From contig JAJPIA010000055.1 in NCBI GenBank assembly GCA_021324975.1, forward strand, positions 1 to 53,190: DNA of 53,190 nucleotides. The letters run 5' to 3'. The translations under genes were made by a program, and so were the position numbers. A model generated the notes under the pieces. It saw nothing but the letters and a program-made list of their open reading frames with translations, was not told the origin of the DNA and searched no databases. Shown one piece after another: positions 25,174 through 34,010 of the stretch. Numbering within the stretch: the stretch's first letter is position 1; each line of letters begins with the position of its first letter. This DNA is from Bacillota bacterium (GTDB taxonomy: Bacteria; Sysuimicrobiota; Sysuimicrobiia; Sysuimicrobiales; Segetimicrobiaceae).

Positions 25174-26106
25174 GTGGACGTCTCAGTGAATGCGGTGATG
25201 CGCCGCGGTCTCCTGCGGCTGTCGACGCACCAGGGCGCCGCCGTCTGGATGCGGCGCTATGGGATGCGGCTGGGAGCCGCGCGGTTCGTCGCCGGGGAGA
25301 CCCTCGACGAGTGCGTCATCGTGCTTCGCCGGCTCACCGAGAGCGGGTTCGAGACCAACACGACCCTGCTCGGGGAAGGCGTCGGGGATGGCGAGACCGC
25401 GGGGCGGGTCACGCGCGAGTACCTCGCCCTGCTGGACCGCCTCGCCGCGGAGCGGTTGCCGACGCGGCTCTCCGTGAAGCTGACTCACCTCGGCCTGAAC
25501 GTCGCCCAGGACCTCGCGCACGCCAACGTTGCGCGCCTGGTCGAGCGCGCCGGAGCGCACGGGCAGTTCGTCCGGATCGACATGGAAGAGTCGAGCCGCG
25601 TGGACGCGACGCTCGGCATCTACCGGCGCCTGCGGGACGCCGGGTACGCGAACGTGGGCGTCGTGCTGCAGGCCTACCTCCGGCGCACCGCGACCGACCT
25701 CGACGCGCTGTTGCCGTTACGGCCCAACCTGCGGCTGGTCAAGGGAGCCTACCTCGAGCCGCCGGACGTGGCGTTTCCGCAGAAGGCCGACGTCGACCGC
25801 AACCTGGTGAGCCTCATCGTGCGGTCGCTGCGGGAGGGCGGGTACACGGCCGTGGCGACGCACGACGACAAGATCATCGAGCGCGTCCGCGCGGTCGTCC
25901 GTGAGCAGGGGATCGCCTGCGACCGGTACGAGTTCCAGATGCTCTACGGCGTGCGCCCGCAACTGCAGCGCGACTTGGTCGCGCGCGGCGAGCGCGTGAT
26001 GATCGCGACCCCGTACGGCGCGGACTGGTACCCGTATCTCATGCGGCGATTGGCCGAGCGGCCGGCCAACGTGCTGTTCTTCGTCCGCAACCTGGTCCGC
26101 CGGTGA
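25174..26106 (+). CDS. putA: Proline dehydrogenase (monofunctional, PutA/FadM type)
   Basis: A 310-residue FAD enzyme with the proline dehydrogenase barrel. It oxidises proline to pyrroline-5-carboxylate as the first step of proline use. VSLKLT-type motif LSVKLTHLGLN, VRIDMEESSRVDATL, RLVKGAYLEP and FQMLYGVRP are the family's flavin- and substrate-binding blocks. The partner P5C dehydrogenase is not in the window. GTG at 25174 is favoured because GGAGG lies nine bases before it. It is probably co-transcribed with the HAD and BtuF-like genes, although a 73-base gap intervenes. Confidence 0.92.
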   Translation: MDVSVNAVMRRGLLRLSTHQGAAVWMRRYGMRLGAARFVAGETLDECVIVLRRLTESGFETNTTLLGEGVGDGETAGRVTREYLALLDRLAAERLPTRLSVKLTHLGLNVAQDLAHANVARLVERAGAHGQFVRIDMEESSRVDATLGIYRRLRDAGYANVGVVLQAYLRRTATDLDALLPLRPNLRLVKGAYLEPPDVAFPQKADVDRNLVSLIVRSLREGGYTAVATHDDKIIERVRAVVREQGIACDRYEFQMLYGVRPQLQRDLVARGERVMIATPYGADWYPYLMRRLAERPANVLFFVRNLVRR

Positions 26107-26143
26107 CGAACTGCACCGTACACGCCACGAGCCGCGGAGGCAG

Positions 26144-27262
26144 ATGCCGATGACGGAGCGCTCGCCCGTGACTCCCACGGAACGCTGGCTGCGGGTGGCG
26201 TTGGGGATGGTCATCGCCGCCGCGGCGGCGTACCTGCTCTTTCGCCTCCGCTTCGTGCTCCTGACCGTGGCGCTGGCGGCCATGCTGGCATACGCCCTGC
26301 TCCCGTTTGTCGAGCTCGCGGCGCGTATCCGGGTCGGCGGGCGACCCATGCCGCGAGTCCTCGCCGCCCTCGCGGTGTTCGTCGTCGTGGCCGCCGCGCT
26401 CGTGGGGACGTTCCACGTGGCGGCGCGCCCGCTCGCCGCGGAGTCCAGCCGGTTTGCTCAGAACGCCAAGACCTATCGGGATCAGCTGTCGGCGTTTCTC
26501 AGCACGACGCGCGCCTCCGTGCGCCGGGGGCTCCCGGCGCCGGCGCAGGCCAGGCTCGACCAGGCGATCAACCAGGCGGGCACGCTGGTCGTCAACTCCG
26601 CCGGGCGGATGCTGCAGGCGACGGCCCGGTGGTTGACGCATGTCGTGGAGCTCGTGCTGATCCCGATCCTCGCCTTCTATTTCTTGGTCGATCTGCCGTC
26701 GCTCAGCCGCGAGCTGTTGGGATTCCTGCCCACGGCGTGGCGCCCCGCCGCCCGCCGCGCGGGGCAGCGCGCGGATCGCATCGTTGCCGGATACGTGCGA
26801 GGCCAGCTCCTCCTGATGTTGATCTCCGGGGTGGTCGTGTGGATCGGCCTCGCGATCCTGGGCGCGCCGTTTCCCCTGCTCCTCGGCGTCTTCGCCGGGC
26901 TCACGCGCGCGATCCCGATCGTGGGGCCCGTCATCGGCGCGATTCCGATCGTGGGCGTCACGCTCTTGCAGTCGCCCAACATCGCGGTGCCCGTGCTGGT
27001 GTTCTTCGTGGTCCTGCAGCTCGTCGAGACGAAGTTCATCCTGCCCCAGGTCATCGGCCACGAGCTCCGCCTGCACGCCGCCACAATCCTCCTTGCGTTG
27101 TTGATCGGCAACGCCCTCTTCGGGTTCATGGGCATGTTTCTGGCGCCGCCGGCCGCCGCGTTCCTCAAGAGCCTACGCGAGGCGGATGCCGGCGCGCCGG
27201 CCGAACCCGGGGCGCTCGAACCCGGGGCCGAACCGGCGTCGGTTGCTGCGGGGCGGCGCTAG
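26144..27262 (+). CDS. AI-2E family transporter (PerM/YdiK-like membrane protein)
   Basis: A 372-residue protein with about eight membrane helices. The signature late segment RAIPIVGPVIGAIP followed by VETKFILPQVIGHELRLHA marks the AI-2E/UPF0118 family, whose members export autoinducer-2 or act as sodium/proton antiporters. Substrate is unknown here. GGAGG precedes the ATG. The C-terminus is a Pro/Ala/Glu-rich cytoplasmic tail. It ends tail to tail with the receiver-like gene, overlapping four bases. Confidence 0.88.
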   Translation: MPMTERSPVTPTERWLRVALGMVIAAAAAYLLFRLRFVLLTVALAAMLAYALLPFVELAARIRVGGRPMPRVLAALAVFVVVAAALVGTFHVAARPLAAESSRFAQNAKTYRDQLSAFLSTTRASVRRGLPAPAQARLDQAINQAGTLVVNSAGRMLQATARWLTHVVELVLIPILAFYFLVDLPSLSRELLGFLPTAWRPAARRAGQRADRIVAGYVRGQLLLMLISGVVVWIGLAILGAPFPLLLGVFAGLTRAIPIVGPVIGAIPIVGVTLLQSPNIAVPVLVFFVVLQLVETKFILPQVIGHELRLHAATILLALLIGNALFGFMGMFLAPPAAAFLKSLREADAGAPAEPGALEPGAEPASVAAGRR

Positions 27263-27669
27263 GCCGGCCCGCGGGCCGCGGCCGTCCCGAGCAGGGAGCG
27301 AAGCAGGCGCGGGAGATCGGCGCTGATGGCGCTGTTGGTCGTGACGAGATCGCAGCCGGCCTCGCGCGCGGCCGTCTGCCGCGCGACATCCCGGTGGCCG
27401 CAAAACGCGAGCAGGGGCACGGCGCGCGTCGCCGCCTCCCCCTTGGCCCGCCGGATCAACGCGGCGCCGTCGAAGCCCCGCGCCGCGAGGTTGACGATGG
27501 CCGCGGCCGGGCCGCGGCCGAGCGCCCGCGTAAAGGCGTCGCCGCTGCGGACGGCGACCGATGCGTATCCAAGGGCGGCGAGCGTCGCGGTGATCCGGGT
27601 CGAAAACAGCACGTCGTCGTCGGCGACGACGACGGTACTCCCCGCGGGGCCTGCCGTCACGGTGTCCAT
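27259..27669 (-). CDS. Degenerate response-regulator receiver protein
   Basis: A 136-residue stand-alone CheY-like fold. The acidic pair for Mg2+ is present (Asp17-Asp19 in VVVADDDVLF). The phospho-acceptor position is Asn60 (IVNLAARGFDG, where LDLxMPxMDG is usual), and the conserved Lys-Pro near the end is replaced by TN (LVTTNSAI). It therefore should not take part in normal Asp phosphotransfer and is probably a pseudo-receiver for protein interaction. No output domain and no histidine kinase is nearby. The start ATG lacks a good ribosome site. Confidence 0.65.
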   Translation of the reverse strand: MDTVTAGPAGSTVVVADDDVLFSTRITATLAALGYASVAVRSGDAFTRALGRGPAAAIVNLAARGFDGAALIRRAKGEAATRAVPLLAFCGHRDVARQTAAREAGCDLVTTNSAISADLPRLLRSLLGTAAARGPA

Positions 27670-27718
27670 GCGCTCAGGCCGTCGACCGCTGGGTGTCGGT
27701 GCTCGCGCCGCCGGTGGC

Positions 27719-28030
27719 TCAGACGGCAAACCCCATCGCCTGCAGCTGCAACCGGCCGTCGTCGCTCAGGCGCTCGGGGGACCAGGGCGGGCTCCAGACC
27801 ATCTCCACCCGACAGTCTTCGACGCCGTCGACCGTGAGCATTTTCGATTGGATCTCTGAGACCAGCTGCGGGCCCATGGAGCATCCCATCGCGGTGAGCG
27901 TCATCTTGATGTCGATCTCACCGCCCACGATGGTGACGTCGTAGATCAGCCCGAGATCCCAGATATTGACCGGGATCTCCGGATCGTAGCACGACTTCAA
28001 CACATCGATGACCTGATCGCGCGTAATCAT
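27719..28030 (-). CDS. MIP18/DUF59 family protein (SufT/PaaD-like)
   Basis: A 103-residue protein with the DUF59 hallmarks YDPEIPVNIWDLGLIYDV and LTAMGCSMGP (conserved Cys). Members help assemble or insert Fe-S clusters (SufT, MIP18) or belong to the phenylacetyl-CoA oxygenase (PaaD). There is no suf or paa operon around it, so the maturation role is the safer reading. A strong extended -10 lies just upstream, and GAGG sits eight bases before the ATG. Confidence 0.9.
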   Translation of the reverse strand: MITRDQVIDVLKSCYDPEIPVNIWDLGLIYDVTIVGGEIDIKMTLTAMGCSMGPQLVSEIQSKMLTVDGVEDCRVEMVWSPPWSPERLSDDGRLQLQAMGFAV

Positions 28031-28048
28031 GACATCCGCCTCAATTGT

Positions 28049-28057
28049 ATTGTACCA
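28049..28057 (-). promoter_or_regulatory. Extended -10 promoter of the DUF59 gene
   Basis: On the minus strand TGGTACAAT (TG-n-TACAAT) is followed at once by a second TACAAT (28049-28044). It is 19 bases before the start codon. The extended TG could make up for the lack of a clear -35. Confidence 0.55.
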
Positions 28058-28100
28058 TAGACCCTGATTCACCCATCCTGAGGCGCGAGGAGGCCAGCCG

Positions 28101-31034
28101 TTGACGATTCGCCGCATCGTGCTCGTCGCGCTGGTCGCCTTGCTCTTCCTGGCCCCCTGGCTCGCGCGCGGGTACACGGAATGGCTGTGGTTCGGCGAGG
28201 TTGGGTACCGCGTCGCATTTTGGACGCCCATCGTATCCGAGATCGTGCTCGGGACGCTCGCCGGCCTGAGCGTGTTCTTCATCTTCTATATCAACACCCG
28301 GCTCCTGCTGCGGCTGCGCCCGGTGCCGAGGGTCATCGAGCTGCGTGCCTCGGGAGGACGGGCGTATCGCCAGATCGTGACCCGCCTCCAGCCGGCCAGG
28401 ATCGCCGCGCTCGGCGCCGGGGTCGTCGGGGTGCTCGCCGGTATCGTGGCCTCGCGGGCATGGCTGCCGTTCCAAATGCTCGTGCACCAGGTGCCGTTCG
28501 GCACGCGTGATCCGATCTTTGGGATGGACGTCGGATTCTACATCTTCACGCTCCCCGCGCTCGTCCGGCTGTACGAGTGGTTGGCCGGCTGGCTCGCCGC
28601 GGCCCTGGCCGTGGTCGCGATCGGATATTATCTGGACCTCGCCCCGCTGGCGATGCGGGGGGTGTGGGTGGTGCCGCGGGGTGTCCGCGCCCACCTGAGC
28701 ATCCTTCTCGGCGTGCTCGTGCTCGTGGGGGCCGCGGGGCTCTGGCTGCAGACCTACGGGTTGCTGTTGATGCAGCGGGGCGTGGTGTTCGGCGCGGGAT
28801 ACGCCGACGTCCACGCGGCCCTGCCCGCGCTGCGCCTGGTCGCGGTCCTCGCGGCCGCCACCGGCGTGCTCCTCATGGTCTCCCCGCGGATGCCCTCGTT
28901 CCAGCCGGCCGCCGGTGCGCTGGCCGGTCTCGTGGCCGTGTGGATCGTCGGGGTCCAACTCTATCCCGGATTCGTTCAGCAGTTCAACGTGGCGCCCAAC
29001 GAGCTGCGGCGGGAGACGCCGTACATTCAAAGCAGCATCGAGGCGACGCTCCACGCGTACGGCCTCGACAAGGTGGAGGAGAAGGCGTTCCCGGCGTCCA
29101 CCACGCTCGACCCCGCGACCGTCCAGGCAAACCAGTCCGTGCTCGACAACGTGCGGCTGTGGGACGATCGCCCGCTCCTGCGCACGTATACGCAGCTGCA
29201 GAGCCTGCGGCTGTACTACACCTTTTCGAGCATCGGCATCGACCGGTACCGCATCGCGGGCCGGGAGCAACAGGTGATGCTCGCCGCCCGCGAGCTGGAC
29301 GCGTCGCGGCTGCCGCCGGACGCGCACACCTGGGTCAACGAGCATCTCGTGTTCACGCACGGGTACGGGCTCGTGATGAACCCCGTCAATCGCTTCTCCG
29401 CCGAGGGGCTGCCCGAGTTCTACATCAAGGACATCCCGCCCCAGAGCACGATGGGACAGGCCGTGAGCCGCCCGGAGTTGTACTACGGCTTGACGGCCAC
29501 GCCGTATGTCGTGGTGAATACCCGCACGCGAGAGCTGGACTATGCGTCCGGCGACCGCAACGTGTACGCGGCCTACACGGGATCGGGTGGCATCCCGATC
29601 GGCGGAAGTCTCAGCCGGCTCGCGTTTACCTACCGGTTCGGCGCGCTGCCGCTGTCCCTCAGCACGGACATCACGCCAACCAGCCGCATCATGTTTCACC
29701 GTGTGGTGTCCGAGCGGGTCGCTCACATTGCCCCGTTTTTGACGTTCGACCACGATCCGTATCTGGTACTGGCGGGCGGCCGGCTGTTCTGGATCATCGA
29801 CGGCTACACGACGACTGCGGCGTACCCGTACGCCCAGCCGACCGGGCAGCTCAACTATATTCGCAACTCGGTCAAGGCCGTCGTGGACGCCTACGACGGG
29901 TCGACCCGGTTCTACGTGGCCGACGCGTCGGATCCGCTCGTCGCGACGTACGCGCGGATCTTCCCCGGCGTCTTCGTCCCGCTGTCGGACATGCCGCGCG
30001 CCCTCGCCGCGCACATTCGCTATCCCGTGGACCTCTTCGCCGTGCAGGCGCAGATCTACACGACGTTCCACATGACGGACCCGCAGGTCTTCTACAACCG
30101 CGAAGACATGTGGGCGGTGCCGAACGAGGTGTTCGCCGGCGCGGCGCAGCCGCTCGAGCCGTACTACGTCAACCTCCGGCTCGCCCCCCGGGGCCGCGAC
30201 GAGTTCACCCTGATCCTGCCGTTCACGCCGTCCGGCAAGGACAACATGGTGGCGTGGATGGCGGCGCGGAGCGACGCGCCGAACTACGGGCACCTGCTCG
30301 TGTACCGCTTCCCCAAGGATCGCACGGTGTATGGCCCGATGCAGATCGAAGCCCGCATCGACCAGGACCCGGGTATCAGCAGCCAGCTCACACTCTGGAA
30401 CCAGCAAGGGTCGCAGGTGATCCGGGGCAACCTGCTCGTGGTGCCGGTGGCCGATGCGCTCTTGTACATCGAGCCGCTGTACCTGCAGGCCTCCGGGAGC
30501 GGGCTTCCGGAGCTCAAGCGGGTGATCGTGGCCTACGGTCCCAGGATCGCCATGGAGCCGACGCTCGAAGAGGCGCTGGCCCGCATCTTCGGCGCCCCGC
30601 CGCAGCCGCCCGTCGAAACCCCGCCGGTCGGGCCCGGAGCCGCGTCGTCGGTCGCGACCCGCGGGCCGGCACCGGCGCCCGGCAGCACCGCGGCGGCGCC
30701 CTCCTCCGTCCCCGCGGACGGCGGCGGCCATACCGGTCCCGCGCCAGGCGGCGCGATGGTGTCCTCAGCTCAGGCGCCCCGAAGCGCCAACTCCGCGCCG
30801 GCACCCGTCGCGCCCGCACCCGCGCCGCGCCCCGCCGCCCCGTCGGCACCGTCGCCGACGGCCGCGCAGCGCGGCTTTCAGCAGCGGGTTGCCGGTCTCG
30901 TGGCGCAGGCCGATGGACACTACGCTCGGGCGCAGGCGGCGCTCCGTGCGGGCGACTACCAGACGTACGGCCGCGAGATCGCGATGCTGGGCGGCGTGCT
31001 GGATGAGCTCAGACGGGTCACCGGCGCTCCGTAG
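28101..31034 (+). CDS. UPF0182 family large membrane protein
   Basis: A 977-residue protein. The N-terminal 300 residues hold about seven membrane helices, beginning with the Trp-rich WLARGYTEWLWFGEVGYR that marks UPF0182. A large extracytoplasmic domain follows (about 300-830; VAPNELRRETPYIQSSIEATLHAYGL region, DHDPYLVLAGGRLFWI). The function of the family is unknown. Residues about 833-922 form a Pro/Ala-rich linker, followed by a helical end (923-977). The start codon is TTG, chosen because GCGAGGAGG lies eight bases upstream. It is divergent from the DUF59 gene and ends overlapping mobA tail to tail. Confidence 0.9.
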   Translation: MTIRRIVLVALVALLFLAPWLARGYTEWLWFGEVGYRVAFWTPIVSEIVLGTLAGLSVFFIFYINTRLLLRLRPVPRVIELRASGGRAYRQIVTRLQPARIAALGAGVVGVLAGIVASRAWLPFQMLVHQVPFGTRDPIFGMDVGFYIFTLPALVRLYEWLAGWLAAALAVVAIGYYLDLAPLAMRGVWVVPRGVRAHLSILLGVLVLVGAAGLWLQTYGLLLMQRGVVFGAGYADVHAALPALRLVAVLAAATGVLLMVSPRMPSFQPAAGALAGLVAVWIVGVQLYPGFVQQFNVAPNELRRETPYIQSSIEATLHAYGLDKVEEKAFPASTTLDPATVQANQSVLDNVRLWDDRPLLRTYTQLQSLRLYYTFSSIGIDRYRIAGREQQVMLAARELDASRLPPDAHTWVNEHLVFTHGYGLVMNPVNRFSAEGLPEFYIKDIPPQSTMGQAVSRPELYYGLTATPYVVVNTRTRELDYASGDRNVYAAYTGSGGIPIGGSLSRLAFTYRFGALPLSLSTDITPTSRIMFHRVVSERVAHIAPFLTFDHDPYLVLAGGRLFWIIDGYTTTAAYPYAQPTGQLNYIRNSVKAVVDAYDGSTRFYVADASDPLVATYARIFPGVFVPLSDMPRALAAHIRYPVDLFAVQAQIYTTFHMTDPQVFYNREDMWAVPNEVFAGAAQPLEPYYVNLRLAPRGRDEFTLILPFTPSGKDNMVAWMAARSDAPNYGHLLVYRFPKDRTVYGPMQIEARIDQDPGISSQLTLWNQQGSQVIRGNLLVVPVADALLYIEPLYLQASGSGLPELKRVIVAYGPRIAMEPTLEEALARIFGAPPQPPVETPPVGPGAASSVATRGPAPAPGSTAAAPSSVPADGGGHTGPAPGGAMVSSAQAPRSANSAPAPVAPAPAPRPAAPSAPSPTAAQRGFQQRVAGLVAQADGHYARAQAALRAGDYQTYGREIAMLGGVLDELRRVTGAP

Positions 31035-31692
31035 GGACGTCGCCCGCGGATAAGCGCTCGAGGCGCGCCGCTGCCGCGGCATACTCCTCAGGGGTGTTTA
31101 CGTTGACGAATGACCCGAGCTCCGGATCCAGCCGCCGGAGCTCCTCCTCCTCGACCACGCGCACGCGTACCCCCGCGAGAAAGCCCGTCGTTGGCTGTCG
31201 GCGGGCGGCGCAGCGCCGCATCGCCTCGAGGCACGCCGGCGCGTAGACCGCGTGCAGCGGTTCGTATCCGCGGGCGTGGCGCGGGATGATCGCATCGGCG
31301 CTGCCCGCAAGCGATGCGAGATGGCGGACCAGCCCCGGGTGGAGAAACGGCATGTCGCACGCGCAGGCGAAGACCGGTCCGCCAGCATGCCGCAGGCCGC
31401 TGTAGATCCCGACCAGGGGATGCCCCGGCGACAGCGCATCCCGGAGGATCTCGACGCCTGAGCGTCTCAGCGCGTCGAATCGCTCGGGCGCGTTGGTCAC
31501 GAGGATCAGCCTGTCGAGGCCGGCCTCGCGGAGCCGGCCGGCGACAAGCTCCACGAGCGTCCGCCCGCCTACGGGAAGCAGGGCCTTGTCGCGCCCCATG
31601 CGCCGGCTCTGGCCGCCCGCGAGGATCACGCCCGCCACGGTAGGGGACGGGGTGGCCCCGTGGGGGTTCGACGATCCACCTGTCGCGATCAC
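31018..31692 (-). CDS. mobA: Molybdenum cofactor guanylyltransferase (MobA-like)
   Basis: A nucleotidyltransferase that attaches GMP to molybdopterin. The signature AGVILAGGQSRRMGRDKALLP is complete, with VFACACDMPFLHP for metal binding. The start is uncertain: GTG at 31692 gives 224 residues and GTG at 31638 gives 206, close to the usual MobA length; neither has a Shine-Dalgarno sequence. No molybdoenzyme or other mo genes are in the window. A related cofactor nucleotidyltransferase such as MocA cannot be fully excluded. Confidence 0.85.
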   Translation of the reverse strand: MIATGGSSNPHGATPSPTVAGVILAGGQSRRMGRDKALLPVGGRTLVELVAGRLREAGLDRLILVTNAPERFDALRRSGVEILRDALSPGHPLVGIYSGLRHAGGPVFACACDMPFLHPGLVRHLASLAGSADAIIPRHARGYEPLHAVYAPACLEAMRRCAARRQPTTGFLAGVRVRVVEEEELRRLDPELGSFVNVNTPEEYAAAAARLERLSAGDVPTERR

Positions 31693-31738
31693 GACACGCG
31701 ACGACGGCGCCGGCCGTAGGGTCGCATCATGTTTCGAA

Positions 31739-31744
31739 TATAAC
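31739..31744 (+). promoter_or_regulatory. Possible -10 (TATAAC) between mobA and the small helical gene
   Basis: TATAAC lies in the only AT-rich patch of the divergent gap, about 70 bases before the next start. Read on the minus strand the same patch gives TATATT and could serve mobA. No -35 is evident. Confidence 0.3.
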
Positions 31745-31813
31745 ACGGCCCCAGGACGGCGCGGGCCGTCCGACGAACCACACGATGCATCGACGATGCC
31801 GGAAGGAGCTGCG

Positions 31814-32101
31814 ATGAACGAAGCCGACGCCGCGAGGATGCTCAAGGCATTTGGCGCGCAGGTCGCGCAGTTCATGGACCGGCGGCGCGAACTCAAGATG
31901 CTCGCCGCAAACGCGATCGAGGGCCAGGACCGCACGGCGGTCGCGGCCGTGCTCGCGCAGCTCGGCACGGAAACGTCCGAGCTGCACCGCCAGTGGCTTC
32001 AGGTGACCAATCTCGTGCTTCAGGAGGAGCGCGAAGCCTACAGCGAGATCGCGCGCCTCTTGGAGCAGGCCGGTCAGGCCGAGGCGTCTTCCCAGGCGTA
32101 A
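31814..32101 (+). CDS. Small helical protein of unknown function
   Basis: A 95-residue protein with no family I recognise. It is predicted to be almost wholly alpha-helical and charged (MNEADAARMLKAFGAQVAQF; EEREAYSEIARLLEQAGQA), with heptad-like spacing that may form a coiled coil. GGAAGGAG precedes the ATG, so translation is likely. The 180 bases after it, up to the binding-protein gene, show nothing recognisable. Confidence 0.6.
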   Translation: MNEADAARMLKAFGAQVAQFMDRRRELKMLAANAIEGQDRTAVAAVLAQLGTETSELHRQWLQVTNLVLQEEREAYSEIARLLEQAGQAEASSQA

Positions 32102-32282
32102 CCCGGGCCGCACGCGGATCGTCGCCCGGCCCCGCGCCCGCATCGCGGCACGCACGGGGGAGGTGCCGGTACCCGCGCCGTCCGAGCCCGCGCGAGCACC
32201 GCTGCGTGGGATGGAAAGGGACGTGCCCGCGACGCCCCGAAAGGACGTAGCCTGAACGCGCCGCACCATGGGGGAGGTTGAC

Positions 32283-33932
32283 ATGCGCATCGACGACACG
32301 CCAGTCCATTCCCGACGCGCTCGGAGGGGCCTGTCGCGCCGCGAGCTGCTGCGCATGGCCGCGGCGGGCGGCGCCGCGGCCGCGGGCCTGGGGTCGCTCT
32401 CCGGACGTCTCGACCGCGCGTGGGCGGCGGCCCCGGTCGGGAAGCGCGGCGGAGTGTGGCGGATGGCCATCCCGGGCAACCCCACCGCCTACCCCATCAC
32501 GATTCCCGGGAAGCTGGTGGACATCCTCGTCGACAAGACGATCTTCAGCACGCTCGTCAAGTACGAGCTCCGCAACGGGGCCATCCAGGTCGTCCCCGAC
32601 CTCGCACTCTCCTGGAGCGCCAACGCCACTCTCACCGAGTACACGTTCCGGCTGCGCCCCGGGGTGAAGTGGCACGACGGCCAGCCGTTTGGGGCCGGGG
32701 ATGTGAAGTTCACGATGGACACCGTGCTCAACCCGAAGGTCAACGCGGGGATGGCGGGCGTGGTGTCGGCGATCGCCCGCACGACCGTGGTCGATCCATC
32801 CACCGTGAAGTTCACGCTCAAGTATCCCTACGCGTCGTTGCCGGTGATCCTCGGGTACAACATCGCGATCGTGCCGAAGCACCTGCTGGAGGCGCAGGAT
32901 CCGAATCAGCCCGTGCAGTTCATCCGGAATCCCGTCGGCACGGGGCCGTTCAAGTTTAAATCGTTCACGCAGGACAGCTACCTCGAGGTTTCCGCCAACC
33001 CCGAGTACTACCTGGGCCCTCCGATGCTGGACGGGATCGAGTTCAAGGTGATCCCCGATGGGAACACGCGGCTGGCCCAGTTGCGCTCCGGCGAAATCGA
33101 CTTCACGGTCATCGATCCACCGCAGGTGGCGGCGGTCCAGGGAGCGCGCGGCATCGAGGTCCGGCGGGCGCCTCAGGTCGATTACTACTTCTTTGCCATC
33201 AACCACGACCTCCCGAAGTTTGCCGACGTCCGCGTCCGCCAGGCGCTGACCTACGCGATCGACAAGCAGGCCATCGTCAAGAGCATCCTCAAGGGCGACG
33301 GGCGGCCCGCGACGGGCCCGATCAACCCGCTGCTGGGCGCCTTTTACAATCCCAACGTGGAGACGTACCCGTACAACCCGGAGAAGGCGCAGGCGCTGCT
33401 CGCCGAGGCGGGGTGGAGAAAGGGCGCCGACGGGGTCCTCGCGAACGCGAAGGGCGAAAAGTTCACGCTGCTCTTCAACGGCCCGAAGGGGTACCCGGTG
33501 ATGGAGCAGGTCATGACGTACGCCCAGCAGCAGTACCAGAAGCTCGGGTTCGACGTCACGCTCGATATCGTGGAATGGCCCGTCCATCTCCAGAAGTACC
33601 ACGACCGCAAGTACGACCTATTGATGGAATGGTGGATCACGCCGCCGGACCCGGATCTGTACGACCACTACTACAGCGCCTCGCCGGACAACTGGTGGGG
33701 CTACAAGAACGCGGCGCTCGACCAGATCCTCATCAAGGCCCGCAGCGAGCCGGACCGGCAGAAGCGCGTGACGCTGTACCATGAGATCCAGGCGATGCTG
33801 GCGAAAGACGTGCCGCTCGTGTACTTGTACTATCCGCCGGAACTGCAGGCGATGAGCTCCCGCACGCAGGGGCTGCCGCTGATCGGATATCGGGACGCGC
33901 TGACGTGGATGTCCAAGGTGTGGCTCGCGTGA
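32283..33932 (+). CDS. Family 5 extracellular solute-binding protein (dipeptide/oligopeptide type), Tat-exported
   Basis: A 549-residue SBP_bac_5 protein. The leader contains a twin-arginine motif (GLSRRELLRMAAAGG), so it is exported folded through Tat. The mature part starts near residue 50 and contains the family signatures TFRLRPGVKWHDGQPFGAGD, RNPVGTGPFKF and RVRQALTYAIDKQAI. Such proteins bind di- or oligopeptides, nickel or sugars. Two Dpp-type permeases follow but no ATPase genes. The start ATG is preceded by GGGGAGG. Neighbouring peptidase-like genes support a peptide substrate. Confidence 0.93.
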   Translation: MRIDDTPVHSRRARRGLSRRELLRMAAAGGAAAAGLGSLSGRLDRAWAAAPVGKRGGVWRMAIPGNPTAYPITIPGKLVDILVDKTIFSTLVKYELRNGAIQVVPDLALSWSANATLTEYTFRLRPGVKWHDGQPFGAGDVKFTMDTVLNPKVNAGMAGVVSAIARTTVVDPSTVKFTLKYPYASLPVILGYNIAIVPKHLLEAQDPNQPVQFIRNPVGTGPFKFKSFTQDSYLEVSANPEYYLGPPMLDGIEFKVIPDGNTRLAQLRSGEIDFTVIDPPQVAAVQGARGIEVRRAPQVDYYFFAINHDLPKFADVRVRQALTYAIDKQAIVKSILKGDGRPATGPINPLLGAFYNPNVETYPYNPEKAQALLAEAGWRKGADGVLANAKGEKFTLLFNGPKGYPVMEQVMTYAQQQYQKLGFDVTLDIVEWPVHLQKYHDRKYDLLMEWWITPPDPDLYDHYYSASPDNWWGYKNAALDQILIKARSEPDRQKRVTLYHEIQAMLAKDVPLVYLYYPPELQAMSSRTQGLPLIGYRDALTWMSKVWLA

Positions 33933-33947
33933 CGCTCGCCTGACGCG

Positions 33948-33988
33948 GCGCCCCGGCGGGCGCGGGCCGGCATCCGCGGGCCCCGGCC
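33948..33988 (+). other. Stem-loops between binding protein and permease genes
   Basis: GCGCCC/GGGCGC (33948-33963) and GGCCGG/CCGGCC (33965-33988) can form two small hairpins. Such structures after a binding-protein gene commonly protect its mRNA and reduce permease expression. This is inferred from position only. Confidence 0.4.
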
Positions 33989-34010
33989 GCCGGTCGCCCC
34001 GCGAGTCCGC

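Noticed and set aside
28041-30731. Minus-strand open frame of about 900 codons opposite the UPF0182 gene
   Set aside because: Composition is Arg/His/Asp-biased with no recognisable domain. The plus strand encodes a well-formed membrane protein.
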